A DNA stretch of 64,000 bases. Origin: Salinigranum rubrum (GTDB lineage Archaea > Halobacteriota > Halobacteria > Halobacteriales > Haloferacaceae). The stretch spans positions 744,001-808,000 of the forward strand of contig NZ_CP026309.1 in assembly GCF_002906575.1 (NCBI RefSeq), read 5' to 3'. Position 1 is the first letter of the stretch; each line of letters opens with the position of its first letter. The position numbers were made by a program, and so were the translations under genes. The notes under the pieces were generated by a model. That model made no database searches. It was given only the letters and a program-made list of their open reading frames with translations, and was not told the origin of the DNA. Shown in pieces: positions 7,551-16,073 of the stretch.

Positions 7551-9040
7551 TCTCTTCCCCCCGTAGCGTCAGACTCGCTCGTCGCCCCGTTCTCCCGTCG
7601 GCCCTCACCCGCTTCGCCGTTCGTCGGCCTCTCGCCTCCGTTCGACGTTGTCGATCGCTTATCTCGGCCGCCGCGTTCGTCGCATCCGTCGTCTCCGTTC
7701 GAACCCTCTCGCTCCACCAACCGGCCTCGCCTGACCCGTTCGACGGTCGCCGCCTCGTCGATGCGCAGATCGGAGATGAAGTCGAACAGGTCGGTGAACG
7801 CCTCGACGCCCTCCTCGACGAGGTACTGTACGTACCGGTGTTTCCGGTGGAACTCCGCCTCGACTTCGTCGACGGACCGGTCCGTCGCCCGCGCCACGCG
7901 GTGGAAGAGGTAGTGGCCGGCGTCGCGCGTCTCCTCGTCGTATCCCGGGTGGTGGTAGTCGAACGCGAGTTCCCCCTCGGCCGTGCGCCGCGCGACCATG
8001 TTCCAGTACATCTCGCTCCCGCCCTTCTCGATGACGCCGCACTCTCGTTCGGCCGAGCCATCGGCGCTGCCGCGTGCTTCGAGCGTCCGGTACTCCGACT
8101 CGGTGACGAACTCCACGACCGAGGAGACGTACCGCTCGCCGTCGACGTGGTGTGGGAAGACGACGAGGTCTATCTCGCGGAGGAGATACGCCGGGAGACC
8201 CTGTTCGATGACGCGGTTCACGAGCGTCTCGACGTCCTCGGCGTGGGTCGTTCCGATGACGCCGTGACCCGTGTTGAGCGTCTCCGCGAACGTCCGGAAC
8301 GACGCCGGCGTGTTGATCTCGGCGATGATCTCGACGTCGGGGTTGAGGTAGTTCGCCTCGGTCATGAGGTCCGCCATCGTGACGCGTTTGTGCTCGGACT
8401 CGTGGTCTCGCGTCGTCAGCGAGACGCCCGTCTCGTGGGGCAGATGCACCTCCCGGGAGCCCTCGTCGATGCTGATGGGCCGGTGGTCGTACGGGATAAA
8501 CGGCATGTGCGCGTTCATCAGCGTCGTCTTGCCAACTCCCGTGGGTCCCGAGAACAGCACGACCCGATGGTGTTCGTACGCCAGCCACAGCAGGGTCACG
8601 AGTTCGGTCGATAGCGACCCGCCGGTGACGAGCGAGACCGGGGTCATCGGCTCTGCGGCCTGCTTTCGGATGGAGACGTGCGGGCCGTCCTCGGAGATGA
8701 CCGGGAGCGCGACCGCACACCGGATCGTCTCGTCGACGCCCGGGGGCGAGAGGTTCACCTTCGCGCTCGGCACCGACGCCGACAACTCGGTCCCGTCGGA
8801 GGCCGCGAGTTGCGTGACGACGTTGACGAACTCCGTCTCGTCGGCGAAGGTGAGATTCGTCGGGACGCGTCCGCCGACGCCGCGCGGGATGACCTTCACC
8901 CGTTCGCCGACCCGGTTGGCCTCGATGTCTTCGAGGTAGGGGTCGCGGATGGGGACCGTCAGGATGCCCTCACCGACGTAGTCGCGGAGGACGTAGTAGA
9001 CCAGGTCGTCGAGGCGGTCCTCGGCGTAGCGCGAGTCCAC
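7547..9040 (-). CDS. tadA: Type II/IV secretion (TadA/VirB11-like) ATPase, C-terminal fragment after a frameshift
   Basis: This fragment holds the catalytic domain: Walker A FSGPTGVGKTTLMN, an acidic IDEGSREVHLPHE box, Walker B VEIIAEINTPASF and the His box TGHGVIGTTHAED. The C-terminus is a long acidic and Ser/Gly-rich tail. The GTG at 9040 is only the first start available after the break; the real protein should continue from the frame entered at 9930. The two frames join if the C run at 9042-9046 (minus strand) had six bases, giving AVPPVDSRYAEDRLDD. The role is powering assembly of the pilus-like structure encoded by this operon. Confidence 0.88.
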   Translation of the reverse strand: MDSRYAEDRLDDLVYYVLRDYVGEGILTVPIRDPYLEDIEANRVGERVKVIPRGVGGRVPTNLTFADETEFVNVVTQLAASDGTELSASVPSAKVNLSPPGVDETIRCAVALPVISEDGPHVSIRKQAAEPMTPVSLVTGGSLSTELVTLLWLAYEHHRVVLFSGPTGVGKTTLMNAHMPFIPYDHRPISIDEGSREVHLPHETGVSLTTRDHESEHKRVTMADLMTEANYLNPDVEIIAEINTPASFRTFAETLNTGHGVIGTTHAEDVETLVNRVIEQGLPAYLLREIDLVVFPHHVDGERYVSSVVEFVTESEYRTLEARGSADGSAERECGVIEKGGSEMYWNMVARRTAEGELAFDYHHPGYDEETRDAGHYLFHRVARATDRSVDEVEAEFHRKHRYVQYLVEEGVEAFTDLFDFISDLRIDEAATVERVRRGRLVEREGSNGDDGCDERGGRDKRSTTSNGGERPTNGEAGEGRRENGATSESDATGGRE

Positions 9041-9930
9041 CGGGGGACCGCGAGGTCGTACGCGGCCAGCGCTCCCCGGACGCGATAGTCGAGCGCGTCG
9101 AGCCACGCCCTGGTGTTTCTGGCGGTGAGTCGTCGCGAGAGGAACTGCCGAGCACGCGTGCGAACGAACCGTTCCCTGTCGACGACGACCTCGTCGACGT
9201 TCGCCTCCCAGATGCGCTCCTTGCACTCCTCGACGAGTTCGTCGTCGCCCGGAAGGAGATCGGGTTCGAGGACGGCGTACTTGGTGGTGAAGCGGTCGTC
9301 GCCGAGGAGGTGTTCGCGGTAGACGACGACTTCGACCTCGAATCCCGCGAAGGAGACGGTGTACGCCGACAGCTGTTCCCCGGCGACTCTGGACGTGTAC
9401 TCGGCGTCGGCCGCGTACGCCGTCGTTGCCGGTGCGTAGTCCGCGGTGTGGATGACGAGTCGGTCCGTCGCGTGGTCGCCGACGTCGACCACCTCGACGC
9501 GCTCGTCCAACGCGAGCGGGGTGAGTTCGTCGAGGAGTCGCAGGTCCCGCAGAGTGTAGTACTCGACCCGACGACGACCCGCGCGGGTGGTGTCGAGCAG
9601 GCGGTCGAGCACGCGGCGGTACTTCGGTTCGAGCCCCCGTCGGGCCCGAGCGACGGTGCCTTCTCGGGTGAGCGGTCGACGGCGCTGGACGGCGCTGAAG
9701 TGGTCGCGGACGGACGCGAGCGCTTCGGTTTCCGAAGGTCCGAGTTCCGGTTCTCTGACGAGATATTCGAATCCGAACTCGCGCTCCTCGACGGTCACGA
9801 CCACACCGGGGTGGACCTCGTACTGCGCGCGCACTTCGGGTGCGTACCACGCGTCGACGTCACCGGGACCGACGGGCGGTGGGACGGCGTGTGTCGTCCA
9901 CTCGCCGTCGACCGCTTCGTCCCGGGTCAT
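8959..9930 (-). CDS. Type II/IV secretion ATPase, N-terminal fragment (frameshifted)
   Basis: This is the N-terminal half of the ATPase. It starts MTRDEAVDGEWTTHAVPPPV, contains VHPGVVVTVEEREFGFEYLV and the all-helical plus alpha/beta N-domain typical of archaeal TadA/GspE ATPases. Meaningful sequence ends near 9045 (ALAAYDLAVP); the residues after that (Ser/Thr/Arg-rich, to 8959) are out of frame. An in-frame GTG at 9939 is an alternative start. TATA-like GTATAAAC lies at 9974-9981. It is the first gene of the pilus operon. Confidence 0.85.
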   Translation of the reverse strand: MTRDEAVDGEWTTHAVPPPVGPGDVDAWYAPEVRAQYEVHPGVVVTVEEREFGFEYLVREPELGPSETEALASVRDHFSAVQRRRPLTREGTVARARRGLEPKYRRVLDRLLDTTRAGRRRVEYYTLRDLRLLDELTPLALDERVEVVDVGDHATDRLVIHTADYAPATTAYAADAEYTSRVAGEQLSAYTVSFAGFEVEVVVYREHLLGDDRFTTKYAVLEPDLLPGDDELVEECKERIWEANVDEVVVDRERFVRTRARQFLSRRLTARNTRAWLDALDYRVRGALAAYDLAVPRWTRATPRTASTTWSTTSSATTSVRAS

Positions 9931-9971
9931 CCGTCCCACCGCCGTTGCATGCGACGAACTGTCTCGGAGAT

Positions 9972-9983
9972 TCGTATAAACGT
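9972..9983 (-). promoter_or_regulatory. TATA box of the pilus/Tad operon
   Basis: On the minus strand GTTTATAC is centred near 9977. Transcription should start near 9950, about 20 nt before the ATG at 9930. It is the only clear promoter before the run of overlapping genes down to 2893. Confidence 0.5.
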
Positions 9984-10075
9984 TCCACCGAGAGTATCTC
10001 GACTGAGAATCAAGCGGTATGCACGCCTGGATCGGACGCGTCGATGTCGGTATCCGTGTCGACTCGGCCCTCCGT

Positions 10076-10747
10076 CTACTTGTCAGTCCCCGTCGCCCGC
10101 AGGTACTCCTCTAAGAGCGTCGGGAACTGTCCGCCGTGGACGTACCGGAGGCCGAACTCGTCGGCCCAGGAGATGACGCCCCTGTCCTCGGTGACGACGC
10201 CGGCGTCGAGTTCGCGCGCGAGGACGAGCAGGTCGAAGTCCTCGCGGGAGTCGAGGACGCCCTGTCGGAGCGCCCGGCGGTACTTGTCGCGCATGTTCGA
10301 CAGCACCCGGTCGGCCTCGGTGATGTACTCGCCGGCCTCGTCGTCGCCGGCGAGTTTCTGGGGGTCGAGTTGCTGGACCTCCCGGAGCGCCTCCTCCGAC
10401 ACGCGGAGCCCTCGATTGACCCGGTCGGACATCTCGTCGATGAAGTTGTAGACGATGTTGGCGGGGATGGTGACGCCGTACCGGTCGGGGCTCTTCCGGA
10501 CGATCCAGGTGTCGAGCCGCGAGAACACCTCGTCGCTGATGTCGCGGTCTCTGAGCATCGTCGCGAGTTCGTCGTGAATCGAGGGCGGCATGTAACAGGA
10601 GATGTTGAGTTCGAGCCGCGCCGTCGCGACGAGGTCGAGCAGGCGAAGTACGGCGTCATCCAGCGATTCGTCGTCCCGGCGGATCTCCTCGGTGATGAAC
10701 AGCGAGGTGTCGAGGACGAACCGCTGCCGTGGGAGTCCACTGGCCAT
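10076..10747 (-). CDS. RNA ligase partner protein (PIN domain)
   Basis: A 223-aa protein matching the MJ0950-type RNA ligase partner family: [15 protein letters not shown] at the N-terminus carries the first PIN aspartate, [20 protein letters not shown] follows, and the C-terminal half has [21 protein letters not shown] with the further PIN acidic residues and a closing [13 protein letters not shown]. In other archaea this gene is usually found with the Pab1020-type RNA ligase; here that ligase lies 23 kb away at 33873. The ATG at 10747 is about 25 nt after ATATAAAG, a leaderless layout. It may process RNA ends for the ligase. Confidence 0.88.
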   Translation of the reverse strand: MASGLPRQRFVLDTSLFITEEIRRDDESLDDAVLRLLDLVATARLELNISCYMPPSIHDELATMLRDRDISDEVFSRLDTWIVRKSPDRYGVTIPANIVYNFIDEMSDRVNRGLRVSEEALREVQQLDPQKLAGDDEAGEYITEADRVLSNMRDKYRRALRQGVLDSREDFDLLVLARELDAGVVTEDRGVISWADEFGLRYVHGGQFPTLLEEYLRATGTDK

Positions 10748-10970
10748 ATCGAAGCGTTGCCCGCTGAGATATAAAGACGTCCGCCCGTTCGTCGACTTTA
10801 CCCCACACGGCGGTTCCCGGGTGGGCTGTGCCGTCTTCGGCTCGCACACGCTGCTCTGTGACGAGTTGTCGCTGCGGTCTGTCCGTGGCGCGTTTCGGCA
10901 CCCTGGAGTGCTGAACCGCGTTCCACAAGGATAGCCGACCATATATGCCTGCGAACGAACAGATGCGAGC

Positions 10971-12110
10971 ATGCGGAGCTACACAGTCACCGAAATCTGG
11001 GACATTCCGATACGGATCAACACGTCGCTGATTGTCTTCCTCCCGATCCTCGCGTGGCTGATCGGGAGCGGACAGCAGATTCCGCTGTACGCCGGGTTCA
11101 TCGAGGGTCTGACCGGCGTCGGGTTCGACCTGCCGCGCTTGCGTGCTGGCGTCACCCCGTGGCTCATCGGCGTCCTCGCGGCGGTCGGCCTGTTCGTCAG
11201 CGTCACGCTGCACGAACTCGGACACTCGTGGGCGGCTCTCCGGTACGGGATCGAGATCGAGTCGATCACGCTGTGGATTCTCGGCGGGATCGCCTCGCTG
11301 AAGACGCTCCCGAAGGAGTGGAACCGCGAGTTCTGGATCGCCATCGCTGGCCCGGCGGTGAGCGTCCTCGTCGCCGCGGTCTGTTACGTCGGGGTCCTCG
11401 TCGTCCCGCCGTCGTTGCAGGTGGTCCGATTCGTCGTCGGCTGGCTGGCGATCACGAACGTCTCGCTCACGGTGTTCAACCTGCTCCCCGCGTTCCCGAT
11501 GGACGGTGGGCGGGTCCTCAGAGCCCTGCTGGCCCGGTCGCGGCCGTACGGGACGGCGACCCGCCTCGCAGCCCGCGTCGGCGTCGTCTTCGCCTTCCTG
11601 TTCGCAGTCGTCGGTGTGCTCACGTTCCAGTTGCTCCTGCTCTTGCTCGCGTTGTTCATCTACGGCGCGGCGACCACCGAATCCCGCACGGTACTGCTCG
11701 ACGAACTGCTGGAGGGCATCACGGTCGGGGACGTCATGACGCGCGACCCCAGATCCGTCCCGGCGGACAGCACCATCGACGAACTGGGCGAGCAGATGCT
11801 CCGCGACCGACAGACGGTCCACCTCGTGACGGGCCTTGGTGGTGAGGTCGTGGGTGTCGTCACCCTCGAAGACCTGCGGAAGGCCCGACGTGCCGACCGC
11901 GCGACGATGCGGGTCACGGACATCATGGAGGAGGTCCCGCGGGTCGAGACGAACGACGACGCCTTCGACACGCTGGCGCTGTTGAACCAGGCCGGTCGCT
12001 CGGAGGCGCTCGTCTACAAGAACGGCACGCTCGTGGGCGTCCTCTCGCAGGCCGACTTCGCCCGGGCGATGACGATCCGACGTGGCTTCGGGAGTTCGGT
12101 CGCGATGTAA
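10971..12110 (+). CDS. M50 (site-2-protease type) membrane metalloprotease with two CBS domains
   Basis: A 379-aa protein. Zinc site: HELGH at 81-85 in a membrane helix, with the third ligand in [11 protein letters not shown] (170-180, Asp178). About six hydrophobic segments cover 15-225. Two CBS domains follow (about 245-365: [16 protein letters not shown] and [15 protein letters not shown]), which bind adenine nucleotides in this family and probably gate activity. It cleaves within membranes; the substrate is unknown. Leaderless start: ATATATG at 10941-10947 is about 27 nt before the ATG. It diverges from the PIN gene. Confidence 0.93.
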   Translation: MRSYTVTEIWDIPIRINTSLIVFLPILAWLIGSGQQIPLYAGFIEGLTGVGFDLPRLRAGVTPWLIGVLAAVGLFVSVTLHELGHSWAALRYGIEIESITLWILGGIASLKTLPKEWNREFWIAIAGPAVSVLVAAVCYVGVLVVPPSLQVVRFVVGWLAITNVSLTVFNLLPAFPMDGGRVLRALLARSRPYGTATRLAARVGVVFAFLFAVVGVLTFQLLLLLLALFIYGAATTESRTVLLDELLEGITVGDVMTRDPRSVPADSTIDELGEQMLRDRQTVHLVTGLGGEVVGVVTLEDLRKARRADRATMRVTDIMEEVPRVETNDDAFDTLALLNQAGRSEALVYKNGTLVGVLSQADFARAMTIRRGFGSSVAM

Positions 12111-12114
12111 GTTA

Positions 12115-12134
12115 CCCACGACTGAAGTGGTGGG
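12115..12134. repeat. Solo hairpin resembling the right end of an IS1341/TnpB element
   Basis: CCCACGACTGAAGTGGTGGG is a near-perfect inverted repeat (8 of 9 stem pairs) beginning 5 nt after the protease stop codon. Hairpins of this form are common at 3' ends of archaeal TnpB-type elements. No transposase is adjacent, so it is either an old scar or a transcription-stop hairpin. The rest of 12135-12399 shows no gene. Confidence 0.45.
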
Positions 12135-12399
12135 CTTTCCCCCGTGAGCGGTTTCGGCCCCCTTCGTCCACCGTCGAGGGCGGATTGCACGACGGCGGGT
12201 CTGTCACACGGAGGGGGTCCTGCGTGGTGTTCCACCCGTGGTCTGCGTCCGAGGCCGTCTCACACCGCTTTGATTACCGGCTGCTTGTCTCTCTGTGAGT
12301 TCGATGATCGATCCCACACGCCGTTTCCATCCCCCGAGGTCGTGAACCGCCGGATTGAAACGACTGGTCGTGAAAGACGCTCACACACCTCCTGCACAA

Positions 12400-13422
12400 A
12401 TGAGTGAACCAGACCAGCCGCCAACACCCGACCGCCTGACTGATCTTCTCGAGGAGGGAGACCACGAGGAGACGGCGGCGTGTCTGGACCGACTCGGCGC
12501 GGCTGGGGTCGATACTCGCAAGCAAGCGGTACGGGCGGTCCGGAACGTCGCTGAACAGCGGCCACGTTCCTTCGAGCGACTCGCTGGCCCGCTTTCGACG
12601 TTCCTGACCGACGAGGACCGCGCGGTCAGGCTGACGACCGCGAAACTGTTCGTCACGCTGGCCGAGTCGGAACCGGCGGCCGTCCTCCCCGCCGTCGACG
12701 CGCTCGCCGAGCGCCTGGCCGACGGCGAGGAGTTCTACTACGTTCGAGCGCGGTGTGCCGAAGCGCTGGGGTACGTCGCGGTCGAAGCGCCCGACGCAGT
12801 CACCGGTCCGGACACGCTGGCCGACCTCCGCATCGGACTCGAGTTCGACGAACCCGAAGTCAAGGAGAAACTGGCGAAGGCGCTGACGTACGTCGCACTC
12901 GGCGATCCGAGTCGACTCCGCCATCAGGTCGATTCGCTGGCCGAGCACCTCGACGACGAGAACGAACTCGTCCGGTATCACCTCTGTACGGCGCTGGTGG
13001 TCGTCGGTTGCACGCATCCTGGGAAGCTGGCCGGCGCCGAGGCCGCGCTCCGTGAGCGACTGACCGACGGGAGCCCGTACGTCCGGGGACGTGCGGCGGA
13101 GGCACTCGGAGTGCTCGCGGGGTCGGGCGTCGAGGTCGAGTCGGATTCCCCCCTCGACGACACCGACACCGACACCGACACCGAGGCCGACGAGCCACCG
13201 TCGTTCCTGACCGACCGCGTACGGTTCTGTCGACGACGGCTGGCCGACGGGCAGTCCGGATCGACTCCAGCGGGAGTCGGTACGGTCGAGTCGGTCCGCG
13301 ACGGGACGGCCGACGTCGTCGAGGAGATGACATCACCCGCCGACCGGGAGTGTCCCCACTGCGGGCTGGCGCTCACCGACAGCGCCCCACCGATGTGTCC
13401 ACGCTGCGGAGCCCCTCGCTGA
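12400..13422 (+). CDS. HEAT-repeat protein with C-terminal zinc ribbon
   Basis: A 340-aa protein. Residues about 10-235 are repeated helical pairs with HEAT character (DRAVRLTTAKLFVTLAE, YYVRARCAEALGYVAVE, EVKEKLAKALTYVAL, ELVRYHLCTALVVVG, PYVRGRAAEALGVLAG). An acidic Asp/Thr repeat follows (DDTDTDTDTEADE), and a C-terminal zinc ribbon CPHCGLALTDSAPPMCPRCG ends the protein. HEAT arrays are protein-binding scaffolds; no catalytic motif is visible. The ATG at 12400 is preferred over upstream codons without coding character. Confidence 0.87.
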   Translation: MSEPDQPPTPDRLTDLLEEGDHEETAACLDRLGAAGVDTRKQAVRAVRNVAEQRPRSFERLAGPLSTFLTDEDRAVRLTTAKLFVTLAESEPAAVLPAVDALAERLADGEEFYYVRARCAEALGYVAVEAPDAVTGPDTLADLRIGLEFDEPEVKEKLAKALTYVALGDPSRLRHQVDSLAEHLDDENELVRYHLCTALVVVGCTHPGKLAGAEAALRERLTDGSPYVRGRAAEALGVLAGSGVEVESDSPLDDTDTDTDTEADEPPSFLTDRVRFCRRRLADGQSGSTPAGVGTVESVRDGTADVVEEMTSPADRECPHCGLALTDSAPPMCPRCGAPR

Positions 13423-13425
13423 GGG

Positions 13426-13441
13426 ATTTGGCTGGCCTAAA
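13426..13441. promoter_or_regulatory. Degenerate DtxR/SirR-type iron box, upstream copy
   Basis: ATTTGGCTGGCCTAAA matches the CCTAAA half-site and part of the other half of the box at 13462-13477. Its centre is 36 nt upstream of that box, on the other side of the TATA-like TTTTGAATTTTTA. The arrangement suggests two dimers bracketing the promoter. Confidence 0.5.
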
Positions 13442-13461
13442 CTTCGGAACGCTTTTGAATT

Positions 13462-13477
13462 TTTAGGTGGGCCTAAA
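13462..13477. promoter_or_regulatory. DtxR/SirR-type iron-responsive operator
   Basis: TTTAGGTGGGCCTAAA is a perfect inverted repeat (TTTAGG, 4 nt, CCTAAA) of the form bound by metal-dependent DtxR-family repressors of haloarchaea. It lies between the TATA-like element (about 13452-13464) and the likely leaderless GTG at 13482, where a repressor would block initiation. It supports an iron-uptake role for the operon. Confidence 0.68.
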
Positions 13478-13481
13478 GAAT

Positions 13482-14801
13482 GTGACAGACGATTCCGGAG
13501 GCCACGAGACATCGGTGCGGGGTGATCCCCGCGAGCACGAGCGAGCGGGAAGTCGTCAGGGAAGTGAGCGAAGCGAGCGGACCCGACGCGAGTACCTGAA
13601 GTACGGCGGCGCACTCGTCGGTGGTGGGCTCCTTGCCGGCTGTTCCGGTCGGTCAGGAGATGGATCACCCTCGCCAGTGAGCCCGAGTGAGGCAACGCCG
13701 TCAGCGGACACAACCCAGCCAACGGAGGCTGACACGTCGAACTCGACGCCAGAAGCGAGCTACTCCGTTGAGCTCTCACCGGTCGGTGAAGTCACACTGG
13801 ACGCGCCACCGACCAACGTGTTCACCCACTTCCCGTGGTTCCCAGATATGGCCAGCGCACTCGGTCGAGGAGACACCATCAACAATCTGTGGTGGGACGG
13901 AACCGTCGCAGGTCTCGAATACTTCACCGCCGGCTTCGACGAGTTCGAGATCGAATGGGCAGATAACGCAGGGGAGTACGGCTTCACGAAAGAGCAGTTG
14001 TACGAACTCGACAGCGACCTACACCTCGTGGACCCCGCGTGGGTGACATCGCAGGACGGATGGGCCCCAGCTGACATCGACGAGGTCGCGAGCAACGTCG
14101 GACCGTGGCTCGGCAACTACTACAGTAACTTTCACGCCACGCCTCCAGAGGAGTGGGCCGATGGGTACGAGTATTACAGCCTGTGGGAGCTGTTCGACGG
14201 AGTCGCAGCGCTGTACGGGGAGCGCGAACGGTACGACGCGCTCGCGTCCGTCCACGACGAGCAACTCGCGACCATCGAAGAAGGGCTGCCACCGGAATCC
14301 GACCGACCGACCGTCGCGTACCTCTCGATTTCGACAGACCTGTCCAGTATCTACCTGCTCCGGCTGAACGCGCCCGGCTACTGGAACTCACACACCCGAC
14401 CGCTCGGTGCCGTCGATGCCTTTGGCGACGAACAGTTTTCCGGACCGTTCAAGGAAGTCGATATGGAGGCGCTGCTGGAAGCCGACCCAGACGCAATACT
14501 CGCACTGTGGACGGTCACGGAGACCTTCGACTTCGGCGCACTGAAACAGAATCTCGAAGACGACCCCGTGGGCCGCGAGTTATCGGCCGTCGAGAACGAC
14601 CGGGTGTACCCGCAGGGGACGCGCTGGCAAGGGCCGCTGATGAATCTCTTCCAACTCGAGATGACCGCCAAACAGCTCTATCCCGAGCAGTTCGGCGCGT
14701 GGCCCGAGTACGAGAACGGCGACGTCTATCCGGATTTCAGTGCCACCGAGCAGCTATTCGACCACCAACGGGTTGCAGACATCATCGACGGAGACATCTG
14801 A
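13482..14801 (+). CDS. Iron-type ABC transporter substrate-binding lipoprotein 1
   Basis: A 439-aa Tat lipoprotein: TRREYLKYGGALVGGGLLAGC gives the twin arginine and lipobox after an unusually long N-region of about 35 residues. The mature part is a periplasmic-binding (FecB/BtuF-like) fold: PPTNVFTHFPWFPDMASALGRGD, DEFEIEWADNAGEYGF, VDMEALLEADPDAILAL, and a C-terminal FGAWPEYENGDVYPDFS. The GTG at 13482 is about 25 nt after the TATA-like element (leaderless); a GTG at 13467 is an alternative. The next gene, 3 nt downstream, is a paralog. The iron box suggests Fe(III)-siderophore or another metal chelate; no permease is present here. Confidence 0.88.
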   Translation: MTDDSGGHETSVRGDPREHERAGSRQGSERSERTRREYLKYGGALVGGGLLAGCSGRSGDGSPSPVSPSEATPSADTTQPTEADTSNSTPEASYSVELSPVGEVTLDAPPTNVFTHFPWFPDMASALGRGDTINNLWWDGTVAGLEYFTAGFDEFEIEWADNAGEYGFTKEQLYELDSDLHLVDPAWVTSQDGWAPADIDEVASNVGPWLGNYYSNFHATPPEEWADGYEYYSLWELFDGVAALYGERERYDALASVHDEQLATIEEGLPPESDRPTVAYLSISTDLSSIYLLRLNAPGYWNSHTRPLGAVDAFGDEQFSGPFKEVDMEALLEADPDAILALWTVTETFDFGALKQNLEDDPVGRELSAVENDRVYPQGTRWQGPLMNLFQLEMTAKQLYPEQFGAWPEYENGDVYPDFSATEQLFDHQRVADIIDGDI

Positions 14802-14804
14802 GTT

Positions 14805-16073
14805 ATGAGCGACGACGAATCCAACACGACCGAGGTACCGACGCGACGCGAGTACGTGAAGTACGGCGGCGCGGTCATCGGCGGGGGACTGCTGGCGGGC
14901 TGTTCAGGGCAGGCTGACCCCGGGGCGACGCCGGAGCCGACGAGCACCGAGACCGCGGCGGCCACCGAGACCGAGACGTCGACCAGCGATGGGAGCTACA
15001 CGGTCGAGATGTTCCCCGTCGGTGAGGTCGAGTTCGCGTCCGTCCCCCAGTCGGTGACGACCTACAACATGGGCTGGGCGGACATGGTCGTCTCCCTCGG
15101 ACAGGTGGACAAACTGCAAACGAACAGGCTCCCGGCACCGACGTTGTTCTACGACCGGTTCGATATCGAGTACGACATCGACTGGCCGCCGCTGTGGCAG
15201 GACGGTGGGATGCCGAAGGAAGCCTTCTACGAACACGATCCGGATGCGTTTCTCATCGACCCGAACATGCTCATGGGGTGGGACGACAACTGGGACGAAT
15301 CAGATATCGTGGAAGTCGAGACGCACGTCGCACCCTTCTTCGGCTGTCACAACCGTCGGATGAACAGCCAGTGGCAGACGGAGATGAGCTACGCCGAGAA
15401 GGCCCCGTCGATGCTCGAAGCGTTCGACAAGGTCGGAACGGTGCTCGACGAACGGGAACGAACCGAGGCGTGGCTCGCCCTCCACGAAGAGCTCCAGTCC
15501 ACGGTGCAGTCGAGGCTCCCGTCCGGCAGCGATCTGCCGTCGGTCGCGTTGATAAACAGCGGCTCTGAACCCGAGAAAGGAACGTTCTACGCGATGAATC
15601 TGGGAGGGAAGGGGTACGAGATGAAGCCGTACCGCGACCTCGGGTTAGTGGAGGCTGACGCCTTCGCCGGCGTCGAGACCGGAAAATGGGGCGAAACCGA
15701 CTACGAGACGATGCTCGAAGTGGACCCGGACCTCGTACTGGTCCACTGGGGTATCACCACGGGGTCGGTAACCTTCGACGGTGACGGTGCCTACGACGCC
15801 GAGCAGTTCCACGAAAAGTTCGTCGCGCCGATGGAGAACGACGACGTCGGGAGCCAACTCACCGCGGTCCAGAACGAGCGCGTCCTCCCGGGCCCAACCG
15901 CGGAGCAAGGACCCCTCGTCAACGCCTTCCAGACCGAGCTGACCGCGCGACTCTTCTTCCCCGAGAAGTTCGGCGAACTCGATCTGAGTGCACCGCTCGA
16001 CGTCCCCGAAGACGAACAGCTGTTCGACCGCCAGCGGGTCGCGGACATCATCGACGGAGGGGTCGAGTCATGA
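14805..16073 (+). CDS. Iron-type ABC transporter substrate-binding lipoprotein 2
   Basis: A 422-aa paralog of the preceding protein: TRREYVKYGGAVIGGGLLAGC, a short Thr/Glu-rich linker, then the same binding fold (VGEVEFASVPQSVTTYNMGW, MLEVDPDLVLVHWG, C-terminal EDEQLFDRQRVADIIDGG, nearly the same ending as protein 1: EQLFDHQRVADIIDGD). Tandem duplication with divergence suggests two ligands or ligand forms. It overlaps the following flavoprotein by 4 nt (ATGA). Same iron-regulated operon. Confidence 0.88.
   Translation: MSDDESNTTEVPTRREYVKYGGAVIGGGLLAGCSGQADPGATPEPTSTETAAATETETSTSDGSYTVEMFPVGEVEFASVPQSVTTYNMGWADMVVSLGQVDKLQTNRLPAPTLFYDRFDIEYDIDWPPLWQDGGMPKEAFYEHDPDAFLIDPNMLMGWDDNWDESDIVEVETHVAPFFGCHNRRMNSQWQTEMSYAEKAPSMLEAFDKVGTVLDERERTEAWLALHEELQSTVQSRLPSGSDLPSVALINSGSEPEKGTFYAMNLGGKGYEMKPYRDLGLVEADAFAGVETGKWGETDYETMLEVDPDLVLVHWGITTGSVTFDGDGAYDAEQFHEKFVAPMENDDVGSQLTAVQNERVLPGPTAEQGPLVNAFQTELTARLFFPEKFGELDLSAPLDVPEDEQLFDRQRVADIIDGGVES

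Noticed and set aside
9042-9046. Programmed ribosomal frameshift or phase variation in the pilus ATPase
   Set aside because: Possible, but the same kind of one-base deficit in other G/C runs nearby makes sequence error the simpler reading.
10656-12119. 487-codon minus-strand frame opposite the M50 protease
   Set aside because: Antisense of a gene with HELGH and CBS domains; the peptide is dominated by R, D and E without structure.
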